Below are positions 17,345 to 26,527 of a DNA stretch of 64,000 nt, piece by piece (the stretch's first letter is position 1; every line of letters begins with the position of its first letter). Position numbers and translations under genes: made by a program. This DNA comes from Novosphingobium sp. GTDB taxonomy: Bacteria > Pseudomonadota > Alphaproteobacteria > Sphingomonadales > Sphingomonadaceae. The stretch is taken from the NCBI RefSeq assembly GCF_039595395.1, contig NZ_JBCNLP010000001.1:3038001-3102000 (forward strand). The letters run 5' to 3'. The notes beneath the pieces are model-generated. The model did not search any database and was not told the DNA's origin. It saw only the letters and a list, made by a program, of their open reading frames with translations.

Positions 17345-17674
17345 ATGGTCACCAGCAAGCTCATCCTCGCCCTTGCCACCGCCGCCTCGCTGGCCGCCGT
17401 GGGCACCAGCGCCAATGCCGCCACCTGGAACCAGCGCCATCCGCGCCAGTCCGAGGTCCTTCACCGCGAGCATCACCAACTCGCCCGCATCAATCAGGAA
17501 CGCCGCGAGGGCGAGATCACCCGTGGTCAGGCCCGTGCGATGCGCGCCACCGACCGCTCGATCGCCGCACAGGATCATGCCGATGCCCGCGCCAATGGCG
17601 GCTACATCACCCCTGGCCAGCAGCACCGCCTGAACGCCGAGGAAAACGCCCAGTCGCGCGCCATCGGTCGCTAA
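17345..17674 (+). CDS. Small exported basic protein
   Basis: A 109-residue protein. The ATG at 17345 gives a clear signal peptide with cleavage near ANAA (about residue 26). The mature part is highly charged and helical, rich in His, Arg, Gln and Glu, with QARAMRATDRSIAAQDHADA in the middle and QQHRLNAEENAQSRAIGR at the end. Similar small periplasmic proteins are seen in sphingomonads and acetic acid bacteria, without known function. Histidine richness could mean metal binding, but no motif is fixed. A hairpin terminator follows. Confidence 0.75.
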   Translation: MVTSKLILALATAASLAAVGTSANAATWNQRHPRQSEVLHREHHQLARINQERREGEITRGQARAMRATDRSIAAQDHADARANGGYITPGQQHRLNAEENAQSRAIGR

Positions 17675-17688
17675 GGCACCGGTCTCAA

Positions 17689-17721
17689 GCCCCCCATGGC
17701 GTCGATCACGCCATGGGGGCT
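17689..17721 (+). terminator. Hairpin after the small exported protein
   Basis: Arms 17689-17701 and 17709-17721 share CCCCATGGCG/CGCCATGGGG around a seven-base loop, with one bulge. No T run follows. It lies 15 bp after the stop. Confidence 0.65.
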
Positions 17722-17998
17722 GAAGACATCAAACCCTTGATCCATCTCCCCGCTTTGCACAGCCCTCAGCCACGGCGCAAACCGGCGAGGCTTTCGGCGA
17801 TGCCTGTCGGGGCCCCTCTCCCGACCTCACCTGCGGCTATCCCCTAAGCGGTCGCCACCGATAATTTCCGCCTGATCCCCCAAGCATGGGGCAAAGGCGT
17901 TTTCAGCGGACTGCATCGACACAATTTCCCGTTTTGGCCCCGCCGAAAACGCTGCCGGAGCCGCTCATGCCCGCAGCGGCCACAGGACGAGATGTCGC
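17722..17998. other. Intergenic region upstream of the GGDEF-EAL gene
   Basis: About 280 bp with no convincing gene. It should include the promoter of the downstream cyclic-di-GMP gene; no box or operator stands out. Confidence 0.5.
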
Positions 17999-20251
17999 GT
18001 GTATCAGCAGCCCGCTCACAATGGGGCCTTCCGTCCCTCTTTCCGCCGGCAGGTGCTGCTGCCGGTGGCCTTGCTGGCGCTGGCGGTGGTGGGCTTTACC
18101 TTTGGCGGCCTGCTCTGGGCCACGCGAACCAGCGATGCCGTCATGCTGGAGCATCAGTCCGAGCTGGCGCGTCAGGCGCTTTCCAGCAGCGCCGACGAAC
18201 TGGCCTATGAGCAGCAGGGCATCGCCATATGGGGGCAGCTCATCCAGCATCTTGCCGCCAAGCCGATCGACCCGCGCTGGCTCGACCGCGAGGTGGGCGG
18301 CTGGCTGCGCGACATGTACCATCACGACATGACCTTCATCCTCGATGCCGAGGGCAGGCCCGTCTACGCCTTCGAGGAAGGCCGGCAGGTGCCCACCGCG
18401 CGTTACGGGCGGGTGGAGAAGGATCTGGCGCCCTTCCTCGCCGTGGTGCGCGACCAGAAGGCGCCGGGCGGCCGCGCCGATTACGGCCATGTCCCGCGCC
18501 GCCGCTCCACCGTGCTGACCCGCGCCAGCACCACCTATGCCAGCGACACGACGCAGGTGACCGGCCTGCCCGCCATCGCCAGCGTGATGCGCATCGGCGG
18601 CAGCAATGAGACGGGCCCGCATTTTCTGGTCAGCGTCCGCTTTCTCGATGCGCGATATCTGCAACGTCTGGCGACATGGAACATGCTCAAGGGCCTGCGC
18701 CTGTCCCTGAACGCCGCCCCCCGCTCCGGCGAGACCGGCATCGAAATCCGTGACCAGATGGATGAGCGGCTCGGCTTCCTGTTCTGGCGCGCCGATGTGC
18801 CCGGACGGCTGATCACCCGCTATCTGGGGCCGATGGCGGGGCTGGTGCTGCTGGTGATGCTGGGCGCGATGGCCACGCTGGTCTGGTCGCTGTGGCGCTC
18901 GGGCAAGCGGCTGTCGGCGGCAGTGCTCGACCTGCAGGCCAGCGAGGCACAGGCGCAGCATCTGGCCTTTCATGACGTGCTCACCGGCCTTGCCAACCGC
19001 GCCCTGTTTCACGACCGGCTCGACCAGGCGCTGGCCCGCGCGCGGCGGGGCAAGCGCTGCGCGGTGCTGGCGCTCGATCTCGACCGGTTCAAGCAGGTGA
19101 ACGACACGCTGGGCCATGCCGCGGGCGACGCGCTGATCCGCGACTTCGCGCAGCGCCTCTGCGAAACGGTGCGCGCCTCGGACACGGTGGCGCGGCTGGG
19201 GGGCGACGAGTTCTGCCTGCTGGCCTGCGACATCGAGGACGATGCCGACATCCCCATCCTGTGCGAGCGCATTCTCGCCACCGTCGATGAGCCCTTCATG
19301 CTGATGGGCAGCCAGACCTTCGTGGGCGTCAGCATCGGCGTGGCCTGCACGCCCGACGCCGGGATGGATCGCGGCGAGCTGATGCGCAAGGCCGACATCG
19401 CGCTCTATCAGGCCAAGCATGGCGGGCGCGGGCGCTTCCAGATCTTCGTCCCCTCGATGGATGAGACCGTCCGGCTGCGCGGCCAGATCGAGGACGAATT
19501 GCGCCATGCCCTCACCACCGGCACCGGCCTTGCGGTGCATTACCAGCCCGAGATCGATGCGGGCAGCGGCAAGGTCATCGGGCTGGAGGCGCTGACCCGC
19601 TGGAACCACCCGACGCGGGGCATGCTGCCGCCCGAGCAGTTCATCCCCATCGCCGAGGAAACCGGGCTGATCCTGCCGCTGGGCGAATGGGTGCTGGCGC
19701 AGGCCAGCGGCATGGCGGCGCGGCTGCCCGAGCTTTTCGTGGCGGTCAATGTCTCGCCGGTGCAGTTGCGCGTGCCGCTGGTGGCGGAGCGCTTTGTCGC
19801 CATCGTGGCGCAGGCCGGATGCCGCCCGGCGCAGATCGAGCTGGAAATCACCGAAAGCGTGCTGCTGAGCGAGGATTCCCCCGCCGCAGACGCCATGCGC
19901 GCCCTGCGCGAGGCGGGCTTCCGCATCGCTCTGGACGATTTCGGCACGGGCTATTCCTCGCTCAGCCATCTGCGGCATTTCAAGATCGACAAGATCAAGA
20001 TCGACCGCTCCTTCACCAACAATCTGGGCCATGATGCGGAGGCGGCGGCCATCGTCACCTCGGTCGTCACGCTGGGCCATGCCATGGGGCTGACGGTGAC
20101 CGCCGAGGGCGTGGAGAACCGCGACCAGATGAGCCGCCTCTCCGAGGCGGGCTGCAACGAGCTGCAAGGCTATCTCTTCACCCCCGCCCTGCCCGAGGAG
20201 GCGGTGCTGGCCTTTATCGCCGGGCGGTCGGGCACGCGCAACGTCGCCTGA
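17999..20251 (+). CDS. CHASE4-GGDEF-EAL cyclic-di-GMP enzyme
   Basis: A 750-residue membrane sensor. GTG at 17999 is used, with AGGACGAG upstream. A helix at about residues 15-42 and another at about 273-297 bracket a periplasmic CHASE4-type sensor domain. Next come a diguanylate cyclase domain with an intact GGDEF at residues 401-405 preceded by an RxxD inhibitory site (RASD), and a phosphodiesterase domain with an intact EAL at 530-532, LEITES, DDFGTGYSSLSHL and KIDRSF. Both catalytic sites therefore look competent, so the protein may make or break cyclic-di-GMP depending on the periplasmic signal. The signal is unknown. Confidence 0.93.
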   Translation: MYQQPAHNGAFRPSFRRQVLLPVALLALAVVGFTFGGLLWATRTSDAVMLEHQSELARQALSSSADELAYEQQGIAIWGQLIQHLAAKPIDPRWLDREVGGWLRDMYHHDMTFILDAEGRPVYAFEEGRQVPTARYGRVEKDLAPFLAVVRDQKAPGGRADYGHVPRRRSTVLTRASTTYASDTTQVTGLPAIASVMRIGGSNETGPHFLVSVRFLDARYLQRLATWNMLKGLRLSLNAAPRSGETGIEIRDQMDERLGFLFWRADVPGRLITRYLGPMAGLVLLVMLGAMATLVWSLWRSGKRLSAAVLDLQASEAQAQHLAFHDVLTGLANRALFHDRLDQALARARRGKRCAVLALDLDRFKQVNDTLGHAAGDALIRDFAQRLCETVRASDTVARLGGDEFCLLACDIEDDADIPILCERILATVDEPFMLMGSQTFVGVSIGVACTPDAGMDRGELMRKADIALYQAKHGGRGRFQIFVPSMDETVRLRGQIEDELRHALTTGTGLAVHYQPEIDAGSGKVIGLEALTRWNHPTRGMLPPEQFIPIAEETGLILPLGEWVLAQASGMAARLPELFVAVNVSPVQLRVPLVAERFVAIVAQAGCRPAQIELEITESVLLSEDSPAADAMRALREAGFRIALDDFGTGYSSLSHLRHFKIDKIKIDRSFTNNLGHDAEAAAIVTSVVTLGHAMGLTVTAEGVENRDQMSRLSEAGCNELQGYLFTPALPEEAVLAFIAGRSGTRNVA

Positions 20252-20327
20252 GGGCGGCTTGCCGCGTTGAGCGTTGCACCGGGCGCCGGGGCAAGGCAGC
20301 ATACACATAACAATCGAGGAGGCTGAA

Positions 20328-20972
20328 ATGGGGCGTGTCAGAGTCGCGGGTTTTTCCCTCTCGCTGGACGGTTTCGGCGCGGGGCCCGAGCAGAGCCTCG
20401 AAAACCCGCTGGGCCAGCGCGGCCCGGAGATGTTCACGTGGTTCTTCGGCACGAAAACCTTCCGCGCGATGACCGGCCGGGATGGCGGCTCGGACGGGGT
20501 GGATGAGGCGTTTGCCCATCGCTCGATGGATGGCTTTGGCGCCTTTATCCTGGGGCGCAACATGTTCGGCCCCATCCGTGGCGACTGGCCCGATGATGCG
20601 TGGAAAGGCTGGTGGGGCGACAATCCGCCCTATCACGCGCCGACCTTTATCCTCACCCACCACCCCCGCGCGCCCATTGTCATGGAGGGCGGCACCACCT
20701 TCCACTTCGTGACCGAAGGCATCGAGGTCGCGCTGGAGCGCGCACGCGCGGCGGCGGGCAGCGCGGATGTGAAGATCGGCGGCGGCGTGGCGACGGTGCG
20801 GCAATATCTGCAGGCGGGATTGGTCGACGAGATGCATGTCGCGCTCTCGCCGGTGTTGCTGGGCCGGGGTGAGGCTCTGTTCGCGGGGCTGGATCTGTCC
20901 GCGCTGGGCTATCGCGTGACCGAGTCCACCCCTTCGGAGCTGGCGACGCATCTTGTGATCAAGCGGGAATGA
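20328..20972 (+). CDS. Dihydrofolate-reductase-like (RibD C-terminal) protein
   Basis: A 214-residue soluble protein with the RibD-C/DHFR fold. ATG at 20328 follows a good GAGGAGG ribosome site. SLSLDGFGAG opens the domain, GRNMFGPIRGDW marks the first nucleotide-binding turn, and KIGGGVATVRQYLQAGLVDEMHVALSPVLLGRGEALF is the typical second half, with the glycine-rich dinucleotide site and the VDE/LLGRG signature. Proteins like this (YyaP/YwjB group) have unknown substrates; NADPH-dependent reduction is the likely chemistry. The gene seems monocistronic. Confidence 0.88.
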   Translation: MGRVRVAGFSLSLDGFGAGPEQSLENPLGQRGPEMFTWFFGTKTFRAMTGRDGGSDGVDEAFAHRSMDGFGAFILGRNMFGPIRGDWPDDAWKGWWGDNPPYHAPTFILTHHPRAPIVMEGGTTFHFVTEGIEVALERARAAAGSADVKIGGGVATVRQYLQAGLVDEMHVALSPVLLGRGEALFAGLDLSALGYRVTESTPSELATHLVIKRE

Positions 20973-21050
20973 GGTGGCAGGCAAACCTGCGCGCCGGTGT
21001 TGCGTACACGGGTAAACCGCCCGGCGCTGATCCACCAAATGTTTGAAAAG

Positions 21051-21127
21051 TGGTAGCGGAGGAGGGACTCGAACCCCCGACACGCGGATTATGATTCCGC
21101 TGCTCTAACCGACTGAGCTACTCCGCC
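21051..21127 (-). tRNA. tRNA-Met (anticodon CAT)
   Basis: A 77-base gene on the minus strand with an encoded CCA. The acceptor stem begins GGCGGAG, the anticodon arm is GCGGA-ATCATAA-TCCGC, and the T arm is normal. The first acceptor pair is standard, which with the overall sequence points to elongator tRNA-Met rather than the initiator. A CAT anticodon modified to lysidine (tRNA-Ile2) is less likely from the body sequence. Confidence 0.92.
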
Positions 21128-21386
21128 ACACGTTGCCGCATGGGCTTTTCCGCCGCCTTTCGGATCGTCCGTCCGGGGCAGGCGCGGTCCTTAGGCGGGG
21201 GTTGCGCGGGGGTCAACCAGGAAAAATGCATCCCATGCATTTTCTTGTGCAGATGGGAGAGAACCCCCTCACCTCTCGCGCAACAGGGCGCGCAGGCACG
21301 CCCACGCACGCCATGCAGCGCACGGCATGTCAGAAACTTTCGGGCAAAAGCAAGGGGCGCGGATTAACCCCGGCAGGCTGTGCGGC

Positions 21387-22364
21387 TCAGATCTCGCCCT
21401 TGGCGCGGCGGATGGCGAACCACTTCTTCACGTTCTCGTTGTGCTGCTCGAGCGTGTCGGCAAAGGCATGGCCGCCCGTGCCGTCGGCCACCATATAGAG
21501 CGCCTGGGTTTTCGCCGGATGCAGCACCGCCTCGATGCTGGCGCGGCCCGGATTGGTGATGGGGCCCTTGGGCAGGCCCTTCATCGAATAGGTGTTGTAA
21601 TCGTTCTGGGCGACGATCTCGCTGTGCAGGATGCGGCGGCCCAGCGGCTTGCCCCGCGTGATCGGGTAGATGATCGTCGGGTCGGCCTGCAGCGGCATAT
21701 CCTGCCTCAGCCGGTTCTCGTAGAGGCCTGCCACCATCGCGCGCTCGGTGGGCTTGCCGGTTTCCTTCTCGACGATGGAGGCCAGCGTCAGCGCTTCCTT
21801 CGGCGTCTTTACGGGGATGGAGGGATCGCGCTTGTCCCAGGCTTCCTTCAGCAGCTTGGTCATGCCCGCCTGCATGCGGGTGACGACCTGCACGCGCGTC
21901 TCGCCCGCCTTCACATCATAGGTGTCGGGCAGGATCGAGCCTTCGTCAGGCACGGTCACCGGGCCGGTCAGCGCGCTTTGCGCCATCAGCCGTTCCTGCA
22001 CCATGATGCTGGGCAGGCCCTCGGGCACGGTGACGAAGCGGCGCAGCGCCTCCTTCCCGGTCAGGATGCCGAAGATCTTCGATTCGCTGGCGCCCTTGGG
22101 CAGCAGGAACTCGCCCGCCTTGATATGGGCCTCGCTGCTGCCCATCAGGCGGACATGGAAGCGGAAGGCCCGCGCCGAATAGACCGCGCCCGAAGCCTGC
22201 AGCTTCACCGCCACATCGGACAGCTTGGCGCCATCAGGCACGATGAAATTCTTTTCGGCGGCCAGCGGCCCGGCGCCGTAATAGCCATGCAGCAGGGCGC
22301 CACCAGGCACCACAACCACCAAGGCGGCCACACCGGCCAGAATCAGAGAGGTCTTCTTCTTCAT
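21387..22364 (-). CDS. mltG: Endolytic murein transglycosylase MltG
   Basis: A 325-residue inner-membrane protein. An in-frame TTG nine bases upstream of the chosen ATG is an alternative start. A single N-terminal helix (LILAGVAALVVVVPGGALL) anchors it, followed by a LysM-like region (FIVPDGAKLSDVAVKLQASGAV) and the YceG catalytic domain with LASIVEKETG holding the essential Glu, and MPLQADPTIIYPI and YNTYSMKGLPKGPITNPGRASIEAVLHP. MltG cuts nascent glycan strands and limits their length. It is the last gene of the acpP-fabF-mltG run, an order common in alphaproteobacteria. Confidence 0.94.
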   Translation of the reverse strand: MKKKTSLILAGVAALVVVVPGGALLHGYYGAGPLAAEKNFIVPDGAKLSDVAVKLQASGAVYSARAFRFHVRLMGSSEAHIKAGEFLLPKGASESKIFGILTGKEALRRFVTVPEGLPSIMVQERLMAQSALTGPVTVPDEGSILPDTYDVKAGETRVQVVTRMQAGMTKLLKEAWDKRDPSIPVKTPKEALTLASIVEKETGKPTERAMVAGLYENRLRQDMPLQADPTIIYPITRGKPLGRRILHSEIVAQNDYNTYSMKGLPKGPITNPGRASIEAVLHPAKTQALYMVADGTGGHAFADTLEQHNENVKKWFAIRRAKGEI

Positions 22365-22423
22365 GCCGCTCAATATGCCGCCGAATTTAATGCCAGTTGG
22401 CCATCAGGCCGATATGTGACGGC

Positions 22424-22451
22424 GGGGCCGGGGTTCAAGCCCCCCGGCCCC
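22424..22451 (-). terminator. GC hairpin between fabF and mltG
   Basis: GGGGCCGGGG and CCCCGGCCCC pair around a short loop, just after the fabF stop. No U tract; it may attenuate rather than stop read-through into mltG. Confidence 0.5.
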
Positions 22452-22460
22452 CACTCCATC

Positions 22461-23726
22461 TCAGTCTTCGATCGCCTTGACGATCACGCTGGCATTGGTG
22501 CCACCGAAACCGAAGCTGTTGTTAAGCGCCGCGCGCACAACCCGCTTCTTGGCGACATGCGGCACCAGATCGACGCCATCGGTGCCCTCATCGGGCGTAT
22601 CCAGATTGAGCGTGGGCGGCACGATCTGGTCGCGCAGGGCCAGAATGCAGAAGATCGTCTCGACAGCGCCAGCGCCGCCCAGCAGATGGCCGATGGCGCT
22701 CTTGGTCGAGGACATCGAGACACGGCCAATGTCATCGCCGAACAGACGGCGCACCGCGCCCAGCTCGATGGTGTCGGCCATCGTCGAGGTGCCATGGGCG
22801 TTGATGTAGTCGATGTCGGCCGTGGTCATGCCCGCCTTCTTCAGCGCCATCTCCATCGAGCGGTAGGCGCCGAAGCCCTCGGGATGCGGCGCCGTCACAT
22901 GGAAGGCATCGCCCGAGAGGCCATAGCCCACCACCTCGGCATAGATCTTGGCGCCGCGCGCCTTGGCATGCTCATACTCTTCCAGCACGACCACGCCCGC
23001 GCCCTCGCCCATGACGAAACCGTCGCGGTCCTTGTCATAGGGGCGGCTGGCCTTTTCGGGCTCATCGTTGAAGGCGGTGCACAGGGCGCGCGCCTGGGCG
23101 AAACCGGCGATACCGATGGGGCAGATGGTGCTTTCCGCGCCGCCCGCCAGCATGATGTCGCAATCGTCATCCTTGATCATGCGCGCGGCGTCGCCAATCG
23201 AATGGGCGCCGGTCGAGCAAGCGGTGACGACCGCGTGGTTGGGGCCCATCAGGCCATATTTGATCGAGACCTGGCCCGAGATCAGATTGATCAGGCGGCC
23301 ATGGACGAAATGCGGCGAGACGCGGGCCGGGCCCTTCTCGGCCAGCACCAGCGATTCGCTCTCGATGCCGGGCAGGCCACCGATGCCGCTGCCGATGCTG
23401 CAACCGGCGCGCAGCTTCATCGCTTCGGGCATGTCGATCAGGCCGGCGTCTTCCAGCGCCTGGCCCGCGGCGTCGATGCCGTAAACGATGAAGGGGTCGA
23501 CCTGGCGCTGCACCTTGTGGTCCACGCGCTTGTTGGGATCGAAGCCATATTCATGATCTGCGGGCTTCACCTCGCAGGCGATATGACATTTCTGCCCCGT
23601 GGTGTCGAAGCGCGTGATGCGCCCCGCGCCCGACTTGCTCGCCAGCAGATTCGCCCAGGCGGTTTCCACGTCAGCCCCCAGCGGGGTGACCAGACCAAGT
23701 CCGGTGACAACGACACGACGCGTCAT
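22461..23726 (-). CDS. fabF: 3-oxoacyl-ACP synthase II FabF
   Basis: A 421-residue condensing enzyme of fatty acid elongation. The Cys-His-His triad is complete: Cys170 in VTACSTGAHS, His311 in NAHGTSTMADTIE and His347 with Lys342 in TKSAIGHLLGG. The glycine-rich C-terminus (LNNSFGFGGTNASV) is typical. FabF joins malonyl-ACP to acyl-ACP and controls cis-vaccenate formation. The acpP gene lies 318 bp upstream on the same strand. Confidence 0.97.
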   Translation of the reverse strand: MTRRVVVTGLGLVTPLGADVETAWANLLASKSGAGRITRFDTTGQKCHIACEVKPADHEYGFDPNKRVDHKVQRQVDPFIVYGIDAAGQALEDAGLIDMPEAMKLRAGCSIGSGIGGLPGIESESLVLAEKGPARVSPHFVHGRLINLISGQVSIKYGLMGPNHAVVTACSTGAHSIGDAARMIKDDDCDIMLAGGAESTICPIGIAGFAQARALCTAFNDEPEKASRPYDKDRDGFVMGEGAGVVVLEEYEHAKARGAKIYAEVVGYGLSGDAFHVTAPHPEGFGAYRSMEMALKKAGMTTADIDYINAHGTSTMADTIELGAVRRLFGDDIGRVSMSSTKSAIGHLLGGAGAVETIFCILALRDQIVPPTLNLDTPDEGTDGVDLVPHVAKKRVVRAALNNSFGFGGTNASVIVKAIED

Positions 23727-24044
23727 GAATGCTTTATCCTTCCTGCATCCCCGGCGCGAAACTTGCCGGGTTGAGACAGCAACAGGCCCAGCCCTCTCGG
23801 ACCGAGCCTGCCATTCCCTCTGACGGACCCTTCAGGACCGGTTCATCGGCCTTCTGGTCATATAGGAACACTGGAACCTAAAACCAGTGCGCCTGCTTGC
23901 CGAGGGTTTTGGCGAGCTCTTGTGCTCGCCCTTGGGCGGCGGCATGGCGGGGCGTTTTATCGCGCCCTTGAGCCATATCCACCTGCCCCAGGGGCACCGG
24001 CCCACGCCTGTTGGGGCGCGGCCGGGAACCCGAAGGCTGAGGGA
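23727..24044. other. Intergenic region between acpP and fabF
   Basis: A 318-bp gap within the fatty acid cluster. It holds no protein-like frame. It is long enough to carry an acpP terminator and a separate fabF promoter, but no clear hairpin with a T run is seen. Confidence 0.5.
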
Positions 24045-24281
24045 TCAGCCCTTGTGCTCGTCGATGTACTTGATCGCGTCCGAGACGGTGCTGATCTTCT
24101 CGGCGGCATCGTCCGGGATCTCAACGCCGAACTCTTCCTCGAAGGCCATCACCAGCTCGACGATGTCAAGGCTGTCTGCGCCCAGATCGTCGATGAAGCT
24201 TGCGTCTTCGGTGACCTTCTCGGCCTCGACGCCCAGGTGCTCGACAACGATCTTCTTCACGCGGTCAGCGGTGTCGCTCAT
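24045..24281 (-). CDS. acpP: Acyl carrier protein
   Basis: A 78-residue acidic protein. The ATG at 24281 has AAGGGGA upstream and gives the standard N-terminus. Ser37 in GADSLDIVE is the 4'-phosphopantetheine attachment site. The rest (four-helix pattern, FEEEFGVEIPDDAAEKI) is classic. It carries acyl intermediates for fatty acid synthesis and lies first in the acpP-fabF-mltG group. Confidence 0.97.
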   Translation of the reverse strand: MSDTADRVKKIVVEHLGVEAEKVTEDASFIDDLGADSLDIVELVMAFEEEFGVEIPDDAAEKISTVSDAIKYIDEHKG

Positions 24282-24596
24282 GGTATTCCCCTTAAGAAGC
24301 GGCAAAACAAAAAACTCTATCGGCCCACGCCACTAATGGCTGGCAAGGGCACTGGCAAGAGGCATAGCGAAAGCGGCGGCACCGGCGACCCGGCCTTATG
24401 CGACGCAATCGCGCTTTACAGCGGCGAAACGTGATTCGCAGGGATATTTGTGTGACCGATTGTCGCAGCAAACCCTGCCGAATCGCAGCCGTTCCGGGCT
24501 GTATGGGGCGCTCTTCCCGCCCCTGAAAGCCGGATGCGGCGGGCCGGTGCCCACCGCATCCGTATTCGTCTCAAAACGGATCAGCGCCATGTTGGC

Positions 24597-24622
24597 AAAA
24601 ATGTGCGGAAGAGCACATTTTT
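24597..24622. terminator. AT-rich bidirectional hairpin
   Basis: AAAAATGTGC and GCACATTTTT pair perfectly around GGAAGA, giving A and T runs on either side as in a bidirectional intrinsic terminator. It directly abuts the long hairpin repeat. Confidence 0.65.
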
Positions 24623-24627
24623 GGTTC

Positions 24628-24705
24628 GGCACCGGCCCTCTCCCCCGCCCGGCCACCCACACGATACTGCCGATGGGTGGCCGGGCGGGGGAGAGGGCCG
24701 GTGCC
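24628..24705. repeat. Long hairpin repeat, copy 2 (perfect 32-bp arms)
   Basis: Arms 24628-24659 and 24674-24705 are exact reverse complements over 32 bases, around a 14-base loop with ATACTGCCGA. Loop and arms match the copy at 9596-9674 on the opposite strand. A perfect 32-bp stem in non-coding DNA suggests recent spread or active conservation. Confidence 0.92.
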
Positions 24706-24708
24706 GCG

Positions 24709-24730
24709 AAATCCGGCTTTCGCCGGATTT
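24709..24730 (-). terminator. aspS terminator-like hairpin
   Basis: AAATCCGGC and GCCGGATTT form a perfect nine-base stem around a four-base loop, 12 bp after the aspS stop. Confidence 0.65.
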
Positions 24731-24742
24731 CACAACAAATCC

Positions 24743-26527
24743 TCAGCTCTTCGAAGGCTCGATCACGCGGATGTGAAGCTCGCGCAGCTGCTTGAGGCTG
24801 GCGGGCGCCGGGGCGTTCATCAGCAGATCCTCGGCACGCTGGTTCATCGGGAACAGCGTGACCTCGCGCAGATTCTGCGCGCCGCAGATCAGCATGACGA
24901 TGCGGTCCACACCGGCGGCCATGCCGCCATGCGGCGGGGCGCCATACTGGAACGCGCGATACATGCCGCCGAAGCGATCCTCCACGTCCTGCTTGGAGAG
25001 ACCCACCATCTCGAAGGCCTTGACCATCAGATCGGGGTGCTGGTTACGGATCGAGCCCGAAGCGATCTCGAAGCCGTTGCAGACCAGATCGTACTGGAAG
25101 GCCTTGATCGAGAGCGGATCACGCCCGTCGGTCAGCGCCTCGATCCCGCCCTGCGGCATGGAGAAGGGGTTGTGGGCGAAGTCGATGCTGCCCGGCTCCT
25201 CGCCTTCCTCGAAGAAGGGGAAGTCGACGATCCAGCATAGGCGGAAGGCGCCCTTCTCGATCAGGTCGAGCTGCTCCGCGCAGCGCGTGCGGGCAACGCC
25301 GGCCAGCTTGGCGGCCTGATCGGGCTTGCCGGCGGCGAAGAACAGGCCGTCGTCGGCACCCAGACCCAGCTCGGCATAGAGCTTTTCCATGCCTTCGGTG
25401 CCGTGATTCTTGGCGATGGGGCCGCCGAACTCGCCGCCCTTGCGGGTGACATAGCCCAGGCCCGCATAGCCTTCGCTGCGCGCCCATTCGTTCATCTCGT
25501 CGAAGAACTTGCGGCTCTTTTCGGCGGTGTTCGGGGCGGGAATCGCGCGGACCACGCCGCCGGTGCCGACGATCTTCTCGAACAGGCCGAAGCCCGAGGT
25601 CGTGAAGTGATGCGACACATCGCTGATGATCAGCGGGTTGCGCAGATCGGGCTTGTCGCTGCCATACTTCAGGATCGCGTCATCATAGGCGATGCGCGGG
25701 AACTGGCCGATGGGGGTCATGGCCTTGCCGTCGGCGAACTTCTCGAAGATGCCGCCGATCACCGGCTCCATCGTCTCCCACACCTCTTCCTGCGTGACGA
25801 AGCTCATTTCCAGATCGAGCTGGTAGAACTCGCCGGGCAGACGGTCGGCACGGGGGTCTTCGTCGCGGAAGCAGGGGGCGATCTGGAAATAGCGGTCGAA
25901 ACCGGCCACCATCAGCAGCTGCTTGTACTGCTGGGGCGCCTGAGGCAGCGCGAAGAAGGTGCCGGGGTGGATGCGGCTGGGCACCAGGAAGTCGCGCGCG
26001 CCCTCGGGGCTGCTGGCGGTCAGGATCGGCGTCGAATATTCGGTGAAGCCGGTGTCTTCCATGGCGCGGCGCATGGCGCTGATCACCTGGGTGCGCTTCA
26101 CGATGTTGGCGTGAAGCGTCTCGCGGCGCAGGTCGAGGAAGCGGTACTTGAGGCGGATTTCCTCAGGGTACTCCTGCTCACCGGCCACCGGCATCGGCAG
26201 CTCTTCCGCGCGCGAAAGCACGGTGGCGGCGCGGGCATAGACCTCGATGGCGCCGGTCGGCAGGTTGGGGTTGACGGTACCCTCGCTGCGGGCCTTCACC
26301 GTGCCGTCGATGGTCACCACGCTTTCGACGCGCAGCGAATCGAGGATGGCGAGCGCCGGACTGTCACTGTCGGCCACGATCTGGGTGATGCCGTAATGGT
26401 CGCGCAGGTCGACGAAGAGCACGCCGCCATGGTCGCGCTTGCGATGGACCCAGCCCGAAAGACGAATGTCCTGGCCCACCGCATCGCGGTTAAGGGCGCC
26501 ACAGTTGTGCGAACGATAGGGATGCAT
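24743..26527 (-). CDS. aspS: Aspartyl-tRNA synthetase
   Basis: A 594-residue class II bacterial-type synthetase. The canonical start MHPYRSHNCGAL at 26527 was chosen over longer frames. It has an N-terminal OB anticodon-binding domain (IRLSGWVHRKRDHGGVLFVDLRD), motif 2 FRDEDPRADRLPGEFYQLDLEMSF, the GAD insertion domain and motif 3 GGMAAGVDRIVMLI near the end. It charges tRNA-Asp. In many alphaproteobacteria AspRS is non-discriminating and also charges tRNA-Asn for later amidation; that cannot be settled here. Confidence 0.97.
   Translation of the reverse strand: MHPYRSHNCGALNRDAVGQDIRLSGWVHRKRDHGGVLFVDLRDHYGITQIVADSDSPALAILDSLRVESVVTIDGTVKARSEGTVNPNLPTGAIEVYARAATVLSRAEELPMPVAGEQEYPEEIRLKYRFLDLRRETLHANIVKRTQVISAMRRAMEDTGFTEYSTPILTASSPEGARDFLVPSRIHPGTFFALPQAPQQYKQLLMVAGFDRYFQIAPCFRDEDPRADRLPGEFYQLDLEMSFVTQEEVWETMEPVIGGIFEKFADGKAMTPIGQFPRIAYDDAILKYGSDKPDLRNPLIISDVSHHFTTSGFGLFEKIVGTGGVVRAIPAPNTAEKSRKFFDEMNEWARSEGYAGLGYVTRKGGEFGGPIAKNHGTEGMEKLYAELGLGADDGLFFAAGKPDQAAKLAGVARTRCAEQLDLIEKGAFRLCWIVDFPFFEEGEEPGSIDFAHNPFSMPQGGIEALTDGRDPLSIKAFQYDLVCNGFEIASGSIRNQHPDLMVKAFEMVGLSKQDVEDRFGGMYRAFQYGAPPHGGMAAGVDRIVMLICGAQNLREVTLFPMNQRAEDLLMNAPAPASLKQLRELHIRVIEPSKS

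Larger units (their letters stand above)
24282..24742. other. Gap between aspS and acpP holding three hairpins
   Basis: A 461-bp stretch with no gene. It contains the acpP promoter region, a ten-base AT-rich hairpin (24597-24622), the perfect long hairpin repeat (24628-24705) and the aspS hairpin (24709-24730). Confidence 0.6.

Noticed and set aside
17903..20623. A 906-codon minus-strand frame opposite the GGDEF-EAL gene
   Set aside because: The plus strand encodes intact GGDEF and EAL motifs. The antisense product is Gln/His/Arg-rich low-complexity sequence typical of shadow frames.
21051..21127. The CAT-anticodon tRNA as an initiator tRNA or tRNA-Ile2
   Set aside because: The first acceptor pair is a normal G-C, the anticodon stem lacks the three G-C pairs of initiators, and the body sequence resembles elongator tRNA-Met.
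21327..23774. An 815-codon plus-strand frame across mltG and fabF
   Set aside because: It spans two well-identified genes on the other strand and their gap, so it cannot be a real gene.
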